64,000 bases of DNA from CAVQMB01 sp963713445 (GTDB lineage: Bacteria; Pseudomonadota; Gammaproteobacteria; Competibacterales; Competibacteraceae). Position 1 is the first letter of the stretch; each line of letters opens with the position of its first letter. Below are positions 29,701 through 38,615 of the stretch, one piece after another. The notes below the pieces were generated by a model, which saw only the letters and a list, made by a program, of their open reading frames with translations, was not told where the DNA came from and ran no database searches. The stretch lies in assembly GCA_963713445.1 (NCBI GenBank), contig CAVQMB010000011.1, positions 1 through 64,000 of the forward strand. The letters run 5' to 3'. The position numbers were made by a program, and so were the translations under genes.

Positions 29701-31616
29701 AGAAACGCGACGATTTCACCGTGATCGGTATCGGTGATATGTCCGGTGACGTATTCGGCAACGGCATGCTGCTGTCGCGCCACATCAAACTGGTGGCGGC
29801 ATTCAACCATTTGCACATCTTCCTGGATCCCGATCCCGACACCGAGCGCAGTTTTGGCGAACGCGAGCGTTTGTTCCAGTTGCCCCGCTCAAGCTGGGAC
29901 GATTATGACCAGAGCCTGATTTCGGCGGGGGGTGGTGTCTATCCGCGCACGGCCAAGTCGATTCCGATATCGCCCGAAGTGCGCCGCGTTATGGGAATTC
30001 ACGACACCCGACTGACCCCGATGGAACTGATCAGCCGGTTGCTCAAGGCCCCGGTCGATCTGCTCTGGAACGGTGGCATCGGCACCTACGTCAAGGCCAG
30101 CAGCGAGAGCCATGCCGATGTCGGTGACAAGACCAATGACGCCCTGCGGGTCAACGGCAACGAGTTGCGCTGCAGGGTCGTGGGCGAAGGCGGTAACCTG
30201 GGCTTCACGCAACTCGGCCGAATCGAGTATACCCGCCAGGGCGGCCGGATGCTGACCGACGCGATTGATAACTCGGGCGGGGTCAATTGCTCGGACCACG
30301 AGGTCAACATCAAGATCCTGCTGGATCAGGCGGTCACGGCAGGCGATATGACGACCAAGCAGCGTAACGAACTGCTTGCGGCAATGACCGATGAGGTGGG
30401 TGATCTGGTACTCCGGCAGAATTACCTGCAGCCGGAGGCGATCAGCGTGACCCGGTCGGTGGCGACCGAGGTGCTGGGTGAGCACGCCCGGGTGATTCGC
30501 GCGCTGGAGCGCAGCGGCAAGCTTGACCGGGCGCTGGAGTTCCTGCCCGATGCCGAGCAGTTGGCGGAACGTGAGGCCGCTGGCGCGGGCCTTACCGGGC
30601 CTGAACTGGCGGTGCTCCTGGCCTACGGCAAGATCTCCTTGTTCGAGGCGCTGTGCAGTTCCGACGTGCCCGAGGATTCATTCCTGCAGCGTGAATTGCT
30701 GACCTATTTCCCGACGCCACTGCGGGAGCGGTTCAGCGAGCGCATGCAAACCCATCCGTTGCGGCGCGAGATCATTGCCACCTGTGTCACCAATAGTGTG
30801 CTCAACCGTATGGGCAGCACTTATGTGATCCGGATCCAGGAGGATAGCGGTGAGACCGCGCCCGAAATTGCGCGGGCCTACAGCGCGGCCCGGGAGATCT
30901 TCGGTGCCCGCCGACTGTGGCAGCAAATCGATGCGCTGGACACCCAGGTACCGGCCGACATCCAGATCCGCATGCATCTGGCCAGCCGCCGCCTGCTGGA
31001 AAACGCCAGTCTGTGGTTGCTGCGCAACCGCCGCTCTCCAATTGATATCGAAGCAGTGGTCGGTCAGCTGAGCGGCGGCGTGCAGGAGATGGGGGCCGTC
31101 TTACCGGGTCTGCTGCGGTCCGCGCAGCAGGAGGAGTTCGAGCAGAGCTTGCAGAGTTACGTCGGCGCCGGCGTATCAGAGGAGCTGGCCCGGGCGATAG
31201 TCAGTCTGCCGGTGTTGTATTCGGCGCTCGACATCACCGATGTCGCGGTACAGAGTGATCTGCCCGTCACCGAGGTCGCCGGCATCTACTTCGGTCTGGC
31301 CGAGCAGCTGCAGATTACCTGGCTCTACGACAGTATCGGCAACCTGCCGGTTACCACCCACTGGCAGCGGCGGGCGCGGGCAGCACTGCTGGACGGCCTG
31401 TACGATCAGGGCCGCACCCTGACCGCCGATGTGCTGCGCTCCAGTCCGCCCGAGGTGCCGGTGGAGGAGAGACTGGAACAGTGGCTGGAGCGTAACAAGG
31501 CCTTGATCGATCGCTGCCTGACCATGTTCAGCGATCTGCAAACGGCCGGACAACCCGATCTGGCGATGCTGTCGGTGGCCTTGCGAGAGACCGGCAATCT
31601 GGCCCAGGCCGTCTGA
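26784..31616 (+). CDS. gdhB: NAD-specific glutamate dehydrogenase, large (GDH-180 type)
   Basis: This large enzyme deaminates glutamate to 2-oxoglutarate with NAD+. The 1,610-residue length is standard for the GDH-180 class. N-terminal ACT-like regulatory segments precede the catalytic core. The core has RGGLRWSDRREDFRTEVLGLMKAQ (about residue 815 on) and VPVGSKGGFVVK with the substrate-binding Lys. The NAD-binding region includes IGIGDMSGDVFGNGML. A long C-terminal helical extension follows. It is used for arginine and glutamate catabolism in many proteobacteria, which fits the arginine deiminase cluster later in the window. It is preceded by an AGGA ribosome site (GGAGGAAATCATG). Confidence 0.93.
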   Translation: MEHTLAEQKNELIERVAAMLEARLPADHVAQVVTFCRVYYADVPPEDLLGKAPDDLYGALLAHWNFARRRAPGTPLIRAYNPNFDEYGWQSTHSVVEIVADDMPFLVDSVIMELNRLNMRVHLIIHPVMQLERDADGELARVLSGTGAAGGQPESVMHCEFDRQSDKARLDALEQGLARVLQAVRTAVEDWPAMHQRLLAVLAELDDRVPGPAAETAEIKAFLQWIADNHFTFLGSRDYDLVEKDGEVLLYTVPGSGLGVLRDDGKPHVSPSFAELPPKLRQLASDPTPLIVSKAAARSNVHRPSHMDYIGIKRFDDAGRVIGEHRFLGLYSAAAYTLGVHDIPLLRAKAQRVLQRSGHALNSHAGRALQNILEIFPRDELFQANDDQLFAIAMGILHLQERQKLRLFVREDMFHRFVSCLIYVPRDRYNTTLRERMEAILMQAFNSESATFSTQFSESVLARVHFHLRTKPGAIGDYVVAELEARMREAMLSWTDQLYRALLEDAGEARGTLLNQCYGHAFPAAYREDFQPRIAVSDIHRLETLSAEQPLAMWLYRSLENPDELLHFKVFGQHQPLPLSEVLPILERMGLRVLTAHPYQLELADGHHRWLLNFDMREDFGIQVDVAEVKDIFQGAFASVWDGVMENDGFNRLVLGARIPGRDVVIIRAYSKYLLQTRVPFSQEYMQQTLCQHPQIVRLLVDLFHACFDPERAGDRESVCSSLTDQIEAALDAVSSLDEDRILRRFLAIVQATLRTNFYQRDSAGQPKEYLSFKFDPHKIPELPKPLPMYEIFVYSARVEAVHLRGGPVARGGLRWSDRREDFRTEVLGLMKAQMVKNSVIVPVGSKGGFVVKRMPQSGGREAVQQEVQECYKTFIRGMLDITDNRLEDRIVPPPRVVRHDGDDPYLVVAADKGTATFSDLANSVAEAYGFWLGDAFASGGAHGYDHKKMGITARGAWESVKRHFRELDMDIQKRDDFTVIGIGDMSGDVFGNGMLLSRHIKLVAAFNHLHIFLDPDPDTERSFGERERLFQLPRSSWDDYDQSLISAGGGVYPRTAKSIPISPEVRRVMGIHDTRLTPMELISRLLKAPVDLLWNGGIGTYVKASSESHADVGDKTNDALRVNGNELRCRVVGEGGNLGFTQLGRIEYTRQGGRMLTDAIDNSGGVNCSDHEVNIKILLDQAVTAGDMTTKQRNELLAAMTDEVGDLVLRQNYLQPEAISVTRSVATEVLGEHARVIRALERSGKLDRALEFLPDAEQLAEREAAGAGLTGPELAVLLAYGKISLFEALCSSDVPEDSFLQRELLTYFPTPLRERFSERMQTHPLRREIIATCVTNSVLNRMGSTYVIRIQEDSGETAPEIARAYSAAREIFGARRLWQQIDALDTQVPADIQIRMHLASRRLLENASLWLLRNRRSPIDIEAVVGQLSGGVQEMGAVLPGLLRSAQQEEFEQSLQSYVGAGVSEELARAIVSLPVLYSALDITDVAVQSDLPVTEVAGIYFGLAEQLQITWLYDSIGNLPVTTHWQRRARAALLDGLYDQGRTLTADVLRSSPPEVPVEERLEQWLERNKALIDRCLTMFSDLQTAGQPDLAMLSVALRETGNLAQAV

Positions 31617-31895
31617 CGCCGCGTCGCGGGGCCGGAGTGCACTGCGCTGGTGCCGGGCGCACCCGACTGGCACAGGTGCGTGGGTGATGGCTGGCCACGC
31701 GGGTGCTGACGGGTACTGGGCGGTAGCCCGATGCCCGTTTTGTTTATTGCTATCTAATGGATTTTAAAGTGATTATTGACAGCTGGCGTAGTGGACCACG
31801 AGGGATTGGCATTGCGCTTGCTTAAGCTACCCTGCACGTGCCTGCCAAGGGCGTGCAATAGAAGTCTGCGATAGTGGGGTTTCTTCCTCTGGATT
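31617..31895. other. Intergenic region after gdhB
   Basis: No gene is seen. It contains an AT-rich stretch near 31,740-31,790 with TTGACA at 31776-31781 but no convincing -10 box at the right distance. With the terminator at 31896 this could produce a short RNA, but the evidence is thin. Confidence 0.3.
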
Positions 31896-31921
31896 GGCCC
31901 GTTTCCCGACGGGCCATTTTT
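31896..31921 (+). terminator. Rho-independent terminator
   Basis: A 7-base stem GGCCCGT/ACGGGCC around the loop TTCCCG is followed by ATTTTT. It probably ends transcripts from gdhB or from a small RNA just upstream. Confidence 0.75.
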
Positions 31922-31998
31922 AGTTCAGGTTGTCACGGAACGCCATCTGGCCTACGCTTAAGCGGCACTGACGGCGTTACAATCCAGCAGGTTAGACA

Positions 31999-32094
31999 AT
32001 GTTCAAGTTTATCATCGGCTTGATGTTCGGTTTCATCTTCGGTTGGCTGTTCGGCACCCGCCGGCGGTCGACACCCACGCGTTCGGGGCATTGA
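31999..32094 (+). CDS. Small membrane protein (31 residues)
   Basis: The ATG at 31999 opens MFKFIIGLMFGFIFGWLFG followed by a basic tail TRRRSTPTRSGH. One membrane helix with positive residues after it is a typical small-protein design. No strong Shine-Dalgarno site is visible, and the gene sits just before argA. Homologues would be needed to be sure. Confidence 0.5.
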   Translation: MFKFIIGLMFGFIFGWLFGTRRRSTPTRSGH

Positions 32095-32180
32095 CCGAAC
32101 TGAGCGACAGGACCGGCGGGCGCTGCCCCGCATAGGCGATTTGGAAAACCGGACCGCGGGGGCGGGCGCTGGAGCGCATC

Positions 32181-33488
32181 ATGGATAACGCCGCCTTCGT
32201 GGACTGGTTCCGCGCGGCGGGCCCTTACATCAATGCCCACCGCGGGCGCGTTTGCGTGCTCGGCTTCGGTGGCGAAGCGATCGCGGATGCTAAGTTCGAC
32301 GCCCTCATCCACGATATTGCGTTACTTCACAGCCTTGGCCTCAAGCTGGTGTTGGTCCACGGTGCCCGTCCGCAGATCGAGGCCCGTCTGGCGCAGGCCG
32401 CAATCACGCCGCGTTACGTCGCCGGCTTGCGTATCACCGACAGTTCGGCATTGCCGCTGGTAAAAGAGGCTGTCGGACAAGCGCGCATCGCGGTTGAAGC
32501 GCGGTTGTCGATGAGCATGGCTAATTCCCCTATGCATGGGGCCCGGTTACGGGTGGCATCAGGCAATTTTGTTATCGCCCGACCGCTCGGGGTGCGCGCC
32601 GGTGTCGACTATTGCTTCACCGGCGAGGTCCGGCGCGTCGATACGACAGCAATCCGTGGTTGGCTGGACAGCGGGTCGCTCGTGCTGTTGTCTCCACTGG
32701 GCTATTCGCCGACCGGCGAGGTATTCAATCTGGCGGCCGAGGATGTGGCCACCGCGACCGCTGCGGCACTGCGTGCCGACAAACTGATGCTGCTGTATGA
32801 GGGCGCTGACCTAATGGCGGCCGGCGGTGACCTGATCCGCGAACTGGGTCTGGCGGAGGCCGTTCGGCTGAGTGGCGAGGCCAGTCAGCCGGAAGCCGTT
32901 CGTCGGCATCTGGGGCAGGGCTTGCGGGCCTGCCGGGCCGGGGTGCGGCGCGTGCATCTGTTGCCGCGGCGTCAGGATGGGGCGTTACTGCTGGAACTGT
33001 ATACCCGCGACGGTGTGGGTACCATGCTTAACGCCGACAGCTATGAGGGACTGCGACAGGCCACCATCGACGATGTCGGGGGGGTCGTCGGATTGATCCA
33101 GCCGCTCGAGGAGGCCGGCATTCTGGTGCGGCGTTCACGCGAGCGGTTGGAGGTCGAGATCGAGCGTTTTCTGGTGCTCGAGCGCGACGAGGCGATTATC
33201 GGCTGTGCGGCGTTATACCCGTTTGCCGCCGAGCAGGTCGCTGAGCTGGCCTGCCTGGCAGTGGCCAGCGAGTACCGTAACGGCGGCCGCGCCGACGTCC
33301 TTTTGCGGCGGACCGAGGAGCTGGCACGTCAGCAAGGGCTGCAGCAGTTGTTTGTGCTGACCACCCGCACCGCACACTGGTTTCAGGAGCGCGGTTTCCG
33401 TCCCGCGGCGGTTGCCGAACTGCCGGTCCGGCGTCAGGCCCTGTACAATTGGCAACGCGCATCCAAGGTGTTCATCAAGTCGCTGTGA
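32181..33488 (+). CDS. argA: N-acetylglutamate synthase
   Basis: ArgA acetylates glutamate, the first step of arginine synthesis. The N-terminal amino-acid-kinase-like domain (LGLKLVLVHGARPQIE) and the C-terminal GNAT domain (ACLAVASEYRNGGRADVLLRR, with the acetyl-CoA loop) make up the 435 residues, the usual length for the gammaproteobacterial enzyme. The start ATG 32181 follows a GGAGCGC site. Feedback inhibition by arginine is a family property. Confidence 0.95.
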   Translation: MDNAAFVDWFRAAGPYINAHRGRVCVLGFGGEAIADAKFDALIHDIALLHSLGLKLVLVHGARPQIEARLAQAAITPRYVAGLRITDSSALPLVKEAVGQARIAVEARLSMSMANSPMHGARLRVASGNFVIARPLGVRAGVDYCFTGEVRRVDTTAIRGWLDSGSLVLLSPLGYSPTGEVFNLAAEDVATATAAALRADKLMLLYEGADLMAAGGDLIRELGLAEAVRLSGEASQPEAVRRHLGQGLRACRAGVRRVHLLPRRQDGALLLELYTRDGVGTMLNADSYEGLRQATIDDVGGVVGLIQPLEEAGILVRRSRERLEVEIERFLVLERDEAIIGCAALYPFAAEQVAELACLAVASEYRNGGRADVLLRRTEELARQQGLQQLFVLTTRTAHWFQERGFRPAAVAELPVRRQALYNWQRASKVFIKSL

Positions 33489-33569
33489 GCGCCACTCGGG
33501 TTCCGCCCGCCGGCCCAGTCGTTATACACTGATTCCACAACTACGTTCCGATTGAGATTGGGAGCAACG

Positions 33570-33686
33570 ATGTCCAGGCGCAGCCTGCTTTACGTCGTGG
33601 TATTGCTGTTGAGCGGCTGCGGCCAGAAAGGACCGCTCTACCTGCCGCAACCGGCGCCGAAGCAGCCGCACCGGAAGCGGGACTGA
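33570..33686 (+). CDS. lptM: Small lipoprotein LptM (YifL)
   Basis: The 38-residue protein has a basic N-terminus, a hydrophobic stretch, the lipobox LLSGC and the family signature CGQKGPLYLP. LptM helps the LPS export protein LptD form its disulfides. It is 4 bases before lysA, the position it has in many Gammaproteobacteria (lptM-lysA-dapF). Confidence 0.88.
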   Translation: MSRRSLLYVVVLLLSGCGQKGPLYLPQPAPKQPHRKRD

Positions 33687-33690
33687 GAGG

Positions 33691-34935
33691 GTGGACTGTT
33701 TCGCGTACCGGGATGGTGAACTTTATGCCGAGGAGGTGGCCGTAAGCCGGCTGGCAGCGGATTTCGGCACACCCACTTATATCTATTCGCGCGCGGCTAT
33801 CGAAGCCCAGTGGCAGGCATTCGATCAGGCCTTTGCCGGCCATCCGCATCTGATCTGCTATGCGGTCAAGGCCAATGGCAACCTGGCGGTGCTCAATGTG
33901 CTGGCGCGGCTGGGTGCGGGTTTTGATATTGTCTCGCGGGGCGAACTGGAGCGAGTCCTGACCGCCGGTGGCGAGCCGAGCCGGGTGATCTTCTCCGGCG
34001 TCGGCAAGCGGGCTGACGAGATCGTGCAGGCGCTGCAGGTCGGTATTCGCTGTTTCAACGTTGAATCTGCCGCCGAGCTCGAGCTGCTGGCCCGGCTGGC
34101 CGGCGAACAGGGCACTGTTGCGCCGGTGGCGCTGCGGATCAATCCCGACGTCGATGCCGGGACCCATCCTTACATCGCCACAGGGCTGCGCGACAATAAA
34201 TTCGGTATTGCCATCGACCAGGCGCTGGCCATTTACCAGCGGGCGGCCGCGTTGCCGAGCGTGCGTATCAGCGGACTGGACTGCCATATCGGTTCCCAGC
34301 TGACGCGCAGCACACCGTACGTGGATGCACTGCAACGGTTGCTGCGGCTGGTCGACGCGCTTGCGGCCAACGGCATTGTCCTTGATCACCTCGATCTGGG
34401 CGGGGGACTGGGCATCCGTTATCGCGACGAACTGCCTCCCACTCCGGTCGAACAGGCTGGCGCGTTGCTGGGTCAGCTGGCGGGGCGCGAGTGCGAGCTG
34501 ATCCTGGAGCCGGGCCGGGCGATCGTCGGCAATGCCGGTATTCTGCTGACCCGGGTCGAGTTGCTCAAGCATACTGCCGCCAAAAATTTTGCGGTGGTCG
34601 ATGCTGCAATGAACGATATGCTCCGGCCGGCGCTGTACAGTGCCTGGCAAAACATTATTCCGGTCCGGCCGCGGCCTGACGTCACCCGCGCCTACGACGT
34701 GGTGGGGCCGGTCTGCGAGTCGGCCGATTTCCTCGGCAAGGACCGGCAGCTGGCACTGGTGGCCGGGGATCTGTTGGCGGTGTGCTCAGCCGGAGCTTAC
34801 GGTTTTGTAATGAGTTCGAACTACAACAGCCGGCCGCGGGCCGCCGAGGTGATGGTCGACGGCGAGCGGGCGTTCGAGGTCCGCCGGCGCGAGACGCTGA
34901 CCGAATTGTATGCCGGCGAGAGTCTGCTGCCGTGA
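33691..34935 (+). CDS. lysA: Diaminopimelate decarboxylase
   Basis: LysA removes CO2 from meso-diaminopimelate to give lysine, using pyridoxal phosphate. The PLP lysine is in YAVKANGN (about residues 53-60) and the phosphate loop in LDLGGGLGI; the active-site region is EPGRAIVGNAG and VGPVCESADFLGKD. It has 414 residues. The start is a GTG at 33691. The stop overlaps dapF (GTGA at 34932-34935). Confidence 0.96.
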   Translation: MDCFAYRDGELYAEEVAVSRLAADFGTPTYIYSRAAIEAQWQAFDQAFAGHPHLICYAVKANGNLAVLNVLARLGAGFDIVSRGELERVLTAGGEPSRVIFSGVGKRADEIVQALQVGIRCFNVESAAELELLARLAGEQGTVAPVALRINPDVDAGTHPYIATGLRDNKFGIAIDQALAIYQRAAALPSVRISGLDCHIGSQLTRSTPYVDALQRLLRLVDALAANGIVLDHLDLGGGLGIRYRDELPPTPVEQAGALLGQLAGRECELILEPGRAIVGNAGILLTRVELLKHTAAKNFAVVDAAMNDMLRPALYSAWQNIIPVRPRPDVTRAYDVVGPVCESADFLGKDRQLALVAGDLLAVCSAGAYGFVMSSNYNSRPRAAEVMVDGERAFEVRRRETLTELYAGESLLP

Positions 34936-35762
34936 GGCTGCGATTCACCAAGATGCAGGGTCTGGGCAACGACTTCGTGGTCATCGACGGGGTACGCCAG
35001 CAGGTCACGCTGAGCGCCGGCCAGGTGCGCTGGCTGGCCGACCGCCATTTCGGTATCGGCTGCGATCAGTTATTGTTGGTTGAGCCGGCTGCCGGGCCTG
35101 GCGTTGATTTCCGCTACCGGATCTTCAACGCCGACGGCGGCGAGGTCAGCCAGTGTGGCAACGGGGCCCGCTGCTTTGCCCGTTTCGTGCGCGAGCAAGG
35201 CCTTACCGACAAGGACCGTATCACCGTGGCGACCCGAACCGGACGGATGACGCTTCAGATCCAGCCCGACGATCAGGTCACGGTGGCCATGGGTGCCCCG
35301 CGCTGGGCCCCAGCGGAGATCCCGTTCACGGCCGGCACCGAGGCACTGCGTTATCCGGTGACCATCGCTGGCCGGGATGAGGCGATCGGGGCGGTATCCC
35401 TGGGGAATCCGCATGCGCTGCTGCAGGTGGTGGACGTGGACCATTTTCCGGTGGCTGAAGTGGGTGCGCGGATCGGCGCGGACCCACGGTTTCCGGAAGG
35501 GGTTAACGTCGGTTTCATGCAGCCGCTGGATCGCCACCGCATCCGGCTGCGGGTATTCGAGCGCGGCGCCGGGGAAACGCTGGCCTGCGGTAGCGGTGCC
35601 TGCGCGGCGGTGGTGATCGGTCAGCGCTGGGGGTTGCTGGAGCGGACGGTGCAGGTCGAGTTGGCCGGTGGTACGCTGACGGTGGACTGGCCGGGTGGTG
35701 CAGAACAGGTGATGATGACCGGGCCGGCGGCCCGGGTGTTCGAGGGGGAAATCGAGCTATGA
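34932..35762 (+). CDS. dapF: Diaminopimelate epimerase
   Basis: DapF converts LL- to meso-diaminopimelate without a cofactor, using two cysteines. They are visible in FNADGGEVSQCGNGARC and in ETLACGSGACAAVV. The start is GTG 34932, inside the lysA stop. It has 276 residues. Its own stop overlaps the next gene (ATGA at 35759-35762), so lysA, dapF and the DUF484 gene are translationally coupled. Confidence 0.96.
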   Translation: MRLRFTKMQGLGNDFVVIDGVRQQVTLSAGQVRWLADRHFGIGCDQLLLVEPAAGPGVDFRYRIFNADGGEVSQCGNGARCFARFVREQGLTDKDRITVATRTGRMTLQIQPDDQVTVAMGAPRWAPAEIPFTAGTEALRYPVTIAGRDEAIGAVSLGNPHALLQVVDVDHFPVAEVGARIGADPRFPEGVNVGFMQPLDRHRIRLRVFERGAGETLACGSGACAAVVIGQRWGLLERTVQVELAGGTLTVDWPGGAEQVMMTGPAARVFEGEIEL

Positions 35763-36461
35763 GTGATGCGGCGGAACAGCCTGAACAGGCGCTTGAGCGG
35801 CGGATAGCAGCCTATCTGGGAAAACATCCCGACTTCTTCGAGCGTCATCTTGATGTGCTCGAACAGTTGCGTATTCCGCACCCGTGTCGTCCGGCTGTCT
35901 CGTTGCTGGAGCGCCAGCTGGCAAGGCTGCGGGAACAGAATGCGGGCTCTGCGCGTGCGTTTGCAGGAGCTGCTCCAGGCGGCGCGGGCCAATGACGGTC
36001 TGGCCGAGCGCATGCACAACCTGCATCTCGCCCTGATCGAGTCGCGTAGCCTGGATGATCTGACAGTGGCGGTGCTGGGCGTGTTGCGGGATGATTTTAA
36101 CGCCGACTTCACGGCCTTGCGCCTGGTGACGCGACAGCCGCTGCTGGATGACGCCACCCGTTTGGCGCCGGCGGCGCTGGAGGCGTTGCGTCCGCTGTTG
36201 CGCGGCGGCCGGCCGTGGTGTGGGCGGGTCAGTCCGCAGCGGGCCCGCTGGCTGTTCGATGATGCGGCCCCTGAGGTCGGCTCGGCGGCGCTGGTGCCGT
36301 TGCGGGCCGGTGGCGACTGGCAGGGTTTGCTGGCCATCGGCAGCCGCGACGTGGAACGTTTCGCCGCCGGGCTGGGTACAGTTTACCTGGGGCGCATTGG
36401 CGAGCTGGTCAGCCAGGCGCTCAACCTCTATCTTTATCCCAGCGATTCGGCGGCTTCGTGA
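35759..36461 (+). pseudogene. DUF484 (GAF-like) protein, one frameshift
   Basis: DUF484 proteins follow dapF and precede xerC in many Gammaproteobacteria. The first part (AAYLGKHPDFFERHLDVLEQLRIPH, LLERQLARLREQN) is in one frame to about 35,940. The second part (ARANDGLAERMHNLHLALI, then the GAF-like DDFNADFTALRLV and GSAALVPLRAG) is in another, consistent with one extra base near 35,940. Together they make about 233 residues, the usual size. No xerC follows: the next gene is engB on the opposite strand. Confidence 0.82.
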
Positions 36462-36481
36462 TGGCCACGGGCGGGCCGGAC

Positions 36482-37090
36482 TCACTCCGTTGAGGGGTCG
36501 GCGAACAGCCAGCGGTCAAGTTGCTGGCGCAGCGTGTCCGCGCCATGCCGGTCCAGAACTGAAAACAGCTGGACGCTGGAGTGCGGATACGTCTGCAAGG
36601 CGTGGCTTACCTTGTGCAGCGTCGCTGTGGCAGCCCCGCGACGCAGTTTGTCGGCCTTGGTTAACAGCACGTGCACTGCCAGTGCCCGGCTGGCGCTCCA
36701 GTCCAGCAACTGGCGGTCGAGTTCAGTCAGCGGATGGCGAATGTCCATCAGCAGCACCAGGCCGATCAGCGAGCGCCGCTGGTTCAGGTAGCGCTCCAGC
36801 AGCTTGTGCCAGTGCTGGCGCACAGTGGCCGGCACCTTGGCGTAACCGTAGCCGGGCAGGTCGACCAGGTAACGGTCGGGGGCGATTTCGAAGAAGTTCA
36901 ACAGTTGGGTGCGGCCCGGGGTCTTGCTGGTGCGGGCGAGACCGCGCTGACCGGTAAGCAGGTTCAGGGCGCTCGATTTGCCGGCATTGGAGCGACCGGC
37001 AAAGGCGACTTCGAGGCCGTTATCGGCCGGTAGCTGAGGCAGGGCGTCGACGCTCAGCAGGAACCGGGTATGGTGATAGTGATTATCCAT
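36482..37090 (-). CDS. engB: Ribosome-biogenesis GTPase EngB (YihA/YsxC)
   Basis: EngB is a small GTPase needed for assembly of the large ribosomal subunit. G1 is GRSNAGKSSAL, G2 falls in KTPGRTQLLNFF, G3 is DLPGYGYA and G4 is TKADKL. It has 202 residues. It is divergent from cytochrome c4, an arrangement found in Pseudomonas and relatives. Confidence 0.95.
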   Translation of the reverse strand: MDNHYHHTRFLLSVDALPQLPADNGLEVAFAGRSNAGKSSALNLLTGQRGLARTSKTPGRTQLLNFFEIAPDRYLVDLPGYGYAKVPATVRQHWHKLLERYLNQRRSLIGLVLLMDIRHPLTELDRQLLDWSASRALAVHVLLTKADKLRRGAATATLHKVSHALQTYPHSSVQLFSVLDRHGADTLRQQLDRWLFADPSTE

Positions 37091-37113
37091 TTTTTTGACC
37101 TGAATGTCAGAAT

Positions 37114-37144
37114 TTGAAAGATACCTGCTGAACTGGTCTATAAT
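37114..37144 (+). promoter_or_regulatory. Likely promoter of the cytochrome c4 gene
   Basis: TTGAAA (37114-37119) and a perfect TATAAT (37139-37144) are 19 bases apart, a little wide. This gives a leader of about 100 bases before the GTG at 37251. Confidence 0.45.
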
Positions 37145-37250
37145 TTCTGGGTTTTAATAACAGCAAGATCCGGTTTCGCACCGGCTTCCGCCCTTTACAT
37201 TGCAGCGGCGCCCTGTGCCCGCGTCAAGCTTCGAACCACGGGAGTTCTGC

Positions 37251-37868
37251 GTGACGACAAAAACCATTATTGTGCTCGCCGCCAGCTGCGCGCTGTTGCT
37301 GGGTTCAGTATCGGCTTTCGCTGCGGGTGATGCGGCTGCCGGTAAACAGAAATCAGCCACTTGCGCAGCGTGTCACGGTGCTGACGGAAACAGTACCAAT
37401 GCCCAGTACCCGAAATTGGCCGGGCAGCACGCCAGCTACCTGTATAAGGAACTGAAGAACTTCAAGCAGGGAAAACGGGTCAACGTCATCATGCAGGGCA
37501 TGGTGAAGAGCCTCAGCGACAAGGACATGCAGGATCTGGCAGCGTATTTCTCACAACAGACCATCAAGCCGGGGGTGGCCGATCCGAAGCTGGTCGCCCA
37601 GGGTGAGCAACTGTATCGTGGTGGCGATGCCAAGCGCGGCATCCCGGCCTGTAGCGGTTGCCACGGGCCGGCCGGACGTGGCAATCCGCTGGCCCGGTTT
37701 CCGCGCCTGGCGGGTCAGCATGCCGAATACGTGGCCAGTCAGCTGAAGATGTTCCGCTCCCGGCAGCGCGCCAACGATCCCAATGGCATGATGCGTGGGG
37801 TGGCGGCCAACATGACCGACCAGGAAATTGCCGCGGTGGCGTCCTACATCCAGGGACTGCGCCATTAA
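37251..37868 (+). CDS. Dihaem cytochrome c4
   Basis: The protein begins at GTG 37251, six bases past a GGAG site, with a signal peptide (TIIVLAASCALLLGSVSAFA). It has two haem sites, CAACHG and CSGCHG, one in each of two similar domains, and paired axial Met regions (IMQGMV and GMMRGVA). At about 205 residues it is a standard c4, a periplasmic carrier to terminal oxidases. It precedes dsbA by 59 bases, the order seen in pseudomonads. Confidence 0.92.
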   Translation: MTTKTIIVLAASCALLLGSVSAFAAGDAAAGKQKSATCAACHGADGNSTNAQYPKLAGQHASYLYKELKNFKQGKRVNVIMQGMVKSLSDKDMQDLAAYFSQQTIKPGVADPKLVAQGEQLYRGGDAKRGIPACSGCHGPAGRGNPLARFPRLAGQHAEYVASQLKMFRSRQRANDPNGMMRGVAANMTDQEIAAVASYIQGLRH

Positions 37869-37927
37869 TACCGTTTGTCCGCCGGTTGGGTGCCGGCGGA
37901 CGCAATACTGGATATGAGGAATCCGCT

Positions 37928-38599
37928 ATGACGTTGACGCGACGCGAGTTGCTCGGCGGCGCCGCGTGGGTTGCGCTGGCCGCCCCGCTGGTGCGGCGGG
38001 CCCAGGGAGCCACGTTTCGGGAAGGGGTGAATTACGCGCGCCTGGCGCAGCCCATGACAGTGGGCGACGGCAAGCATCAGGAGGTGGCGGAGATGTTCTC
38101 CTATCGCTGCCCCCATTGCTTCCATTTCGAGCCGACAGTGGAGAAATGGCTGCAGAGCAAACCGGCCAACGTCGATTTCTATCGGGTACCGGTGGGATTC
38201 GGTCGTTCCTCCTGGCAGCTGCTGCAGCGCGTCTACTACGCGGTCCAGGAGATCGGCGCGTTGAATGTCGGCCTCAGTCGGGCGATTTTTGCCGCCATTC
38301 ACGTCCAGGGCAAGCCGCTTGCCAACGAGACCGAGATCGTTGACTTTCTGGCCAGCCAGGGTGTCGACAAGGCCAGGTTCAAGCAGGCGTTCGGGTCGTT
38401 CGCCGTGCAGACCCGGGTCAAGCGGGCGCAACAGCTGGTGATGCGCTATCAGATTGATGGCGTACCGTCGTTGATCGTCGACGGGACCTACAAGATCACC
38501 GGCCAGATGGCAGGCAGCAACGACGCCATGCTCGAGGTGGCCGAGTTCCTGCTAAAACAGAACGCCGAACAATACCAGGCCGCGGCGTCCAGTGGCTGA
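37928..38599 (+). CDS. dsbA: Thiol:disulfide interchange protein DsbA
   Basis: DsbA introduces disulfides into exported proteins. The active site is CPHC (within SYRCPHCFHFE) and the cis-proline loop is GVPSLIVDGTYK. The signal at the N-terminus carries paired Arg (TRRELLGG), so either Sec or Tat export is possible. It has 223 residues. The ATG at 37928 follows GAGGAAT. It may be co-transcribed with cytochrome c4 upstream and the phosphatase-like gene downstream. Confidence 0.93.
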   Translation: MTLTRRELLGGAAWVALAAPLVRRAQGATFREGVNYARLAQPMTVGDGKHQEVAEMFSYRCPHCFHFEPTVEKWLQSKPANVDFYRVPVGFGRSSWQLLQRVYYAVQEIGALNVGLSRAIFAAIHVQGKPLANETEIVDFLASQGVDKARFKQAFGSFAVQTRVKRAQQLVMRYQIDGVPSLIVDGTYKITGQMAGSNDAMLEVAEFLLKQNAEQYQAAASSG

Positions 38600-38615
38600 G
38601 TCGATGGCGCCGTGA

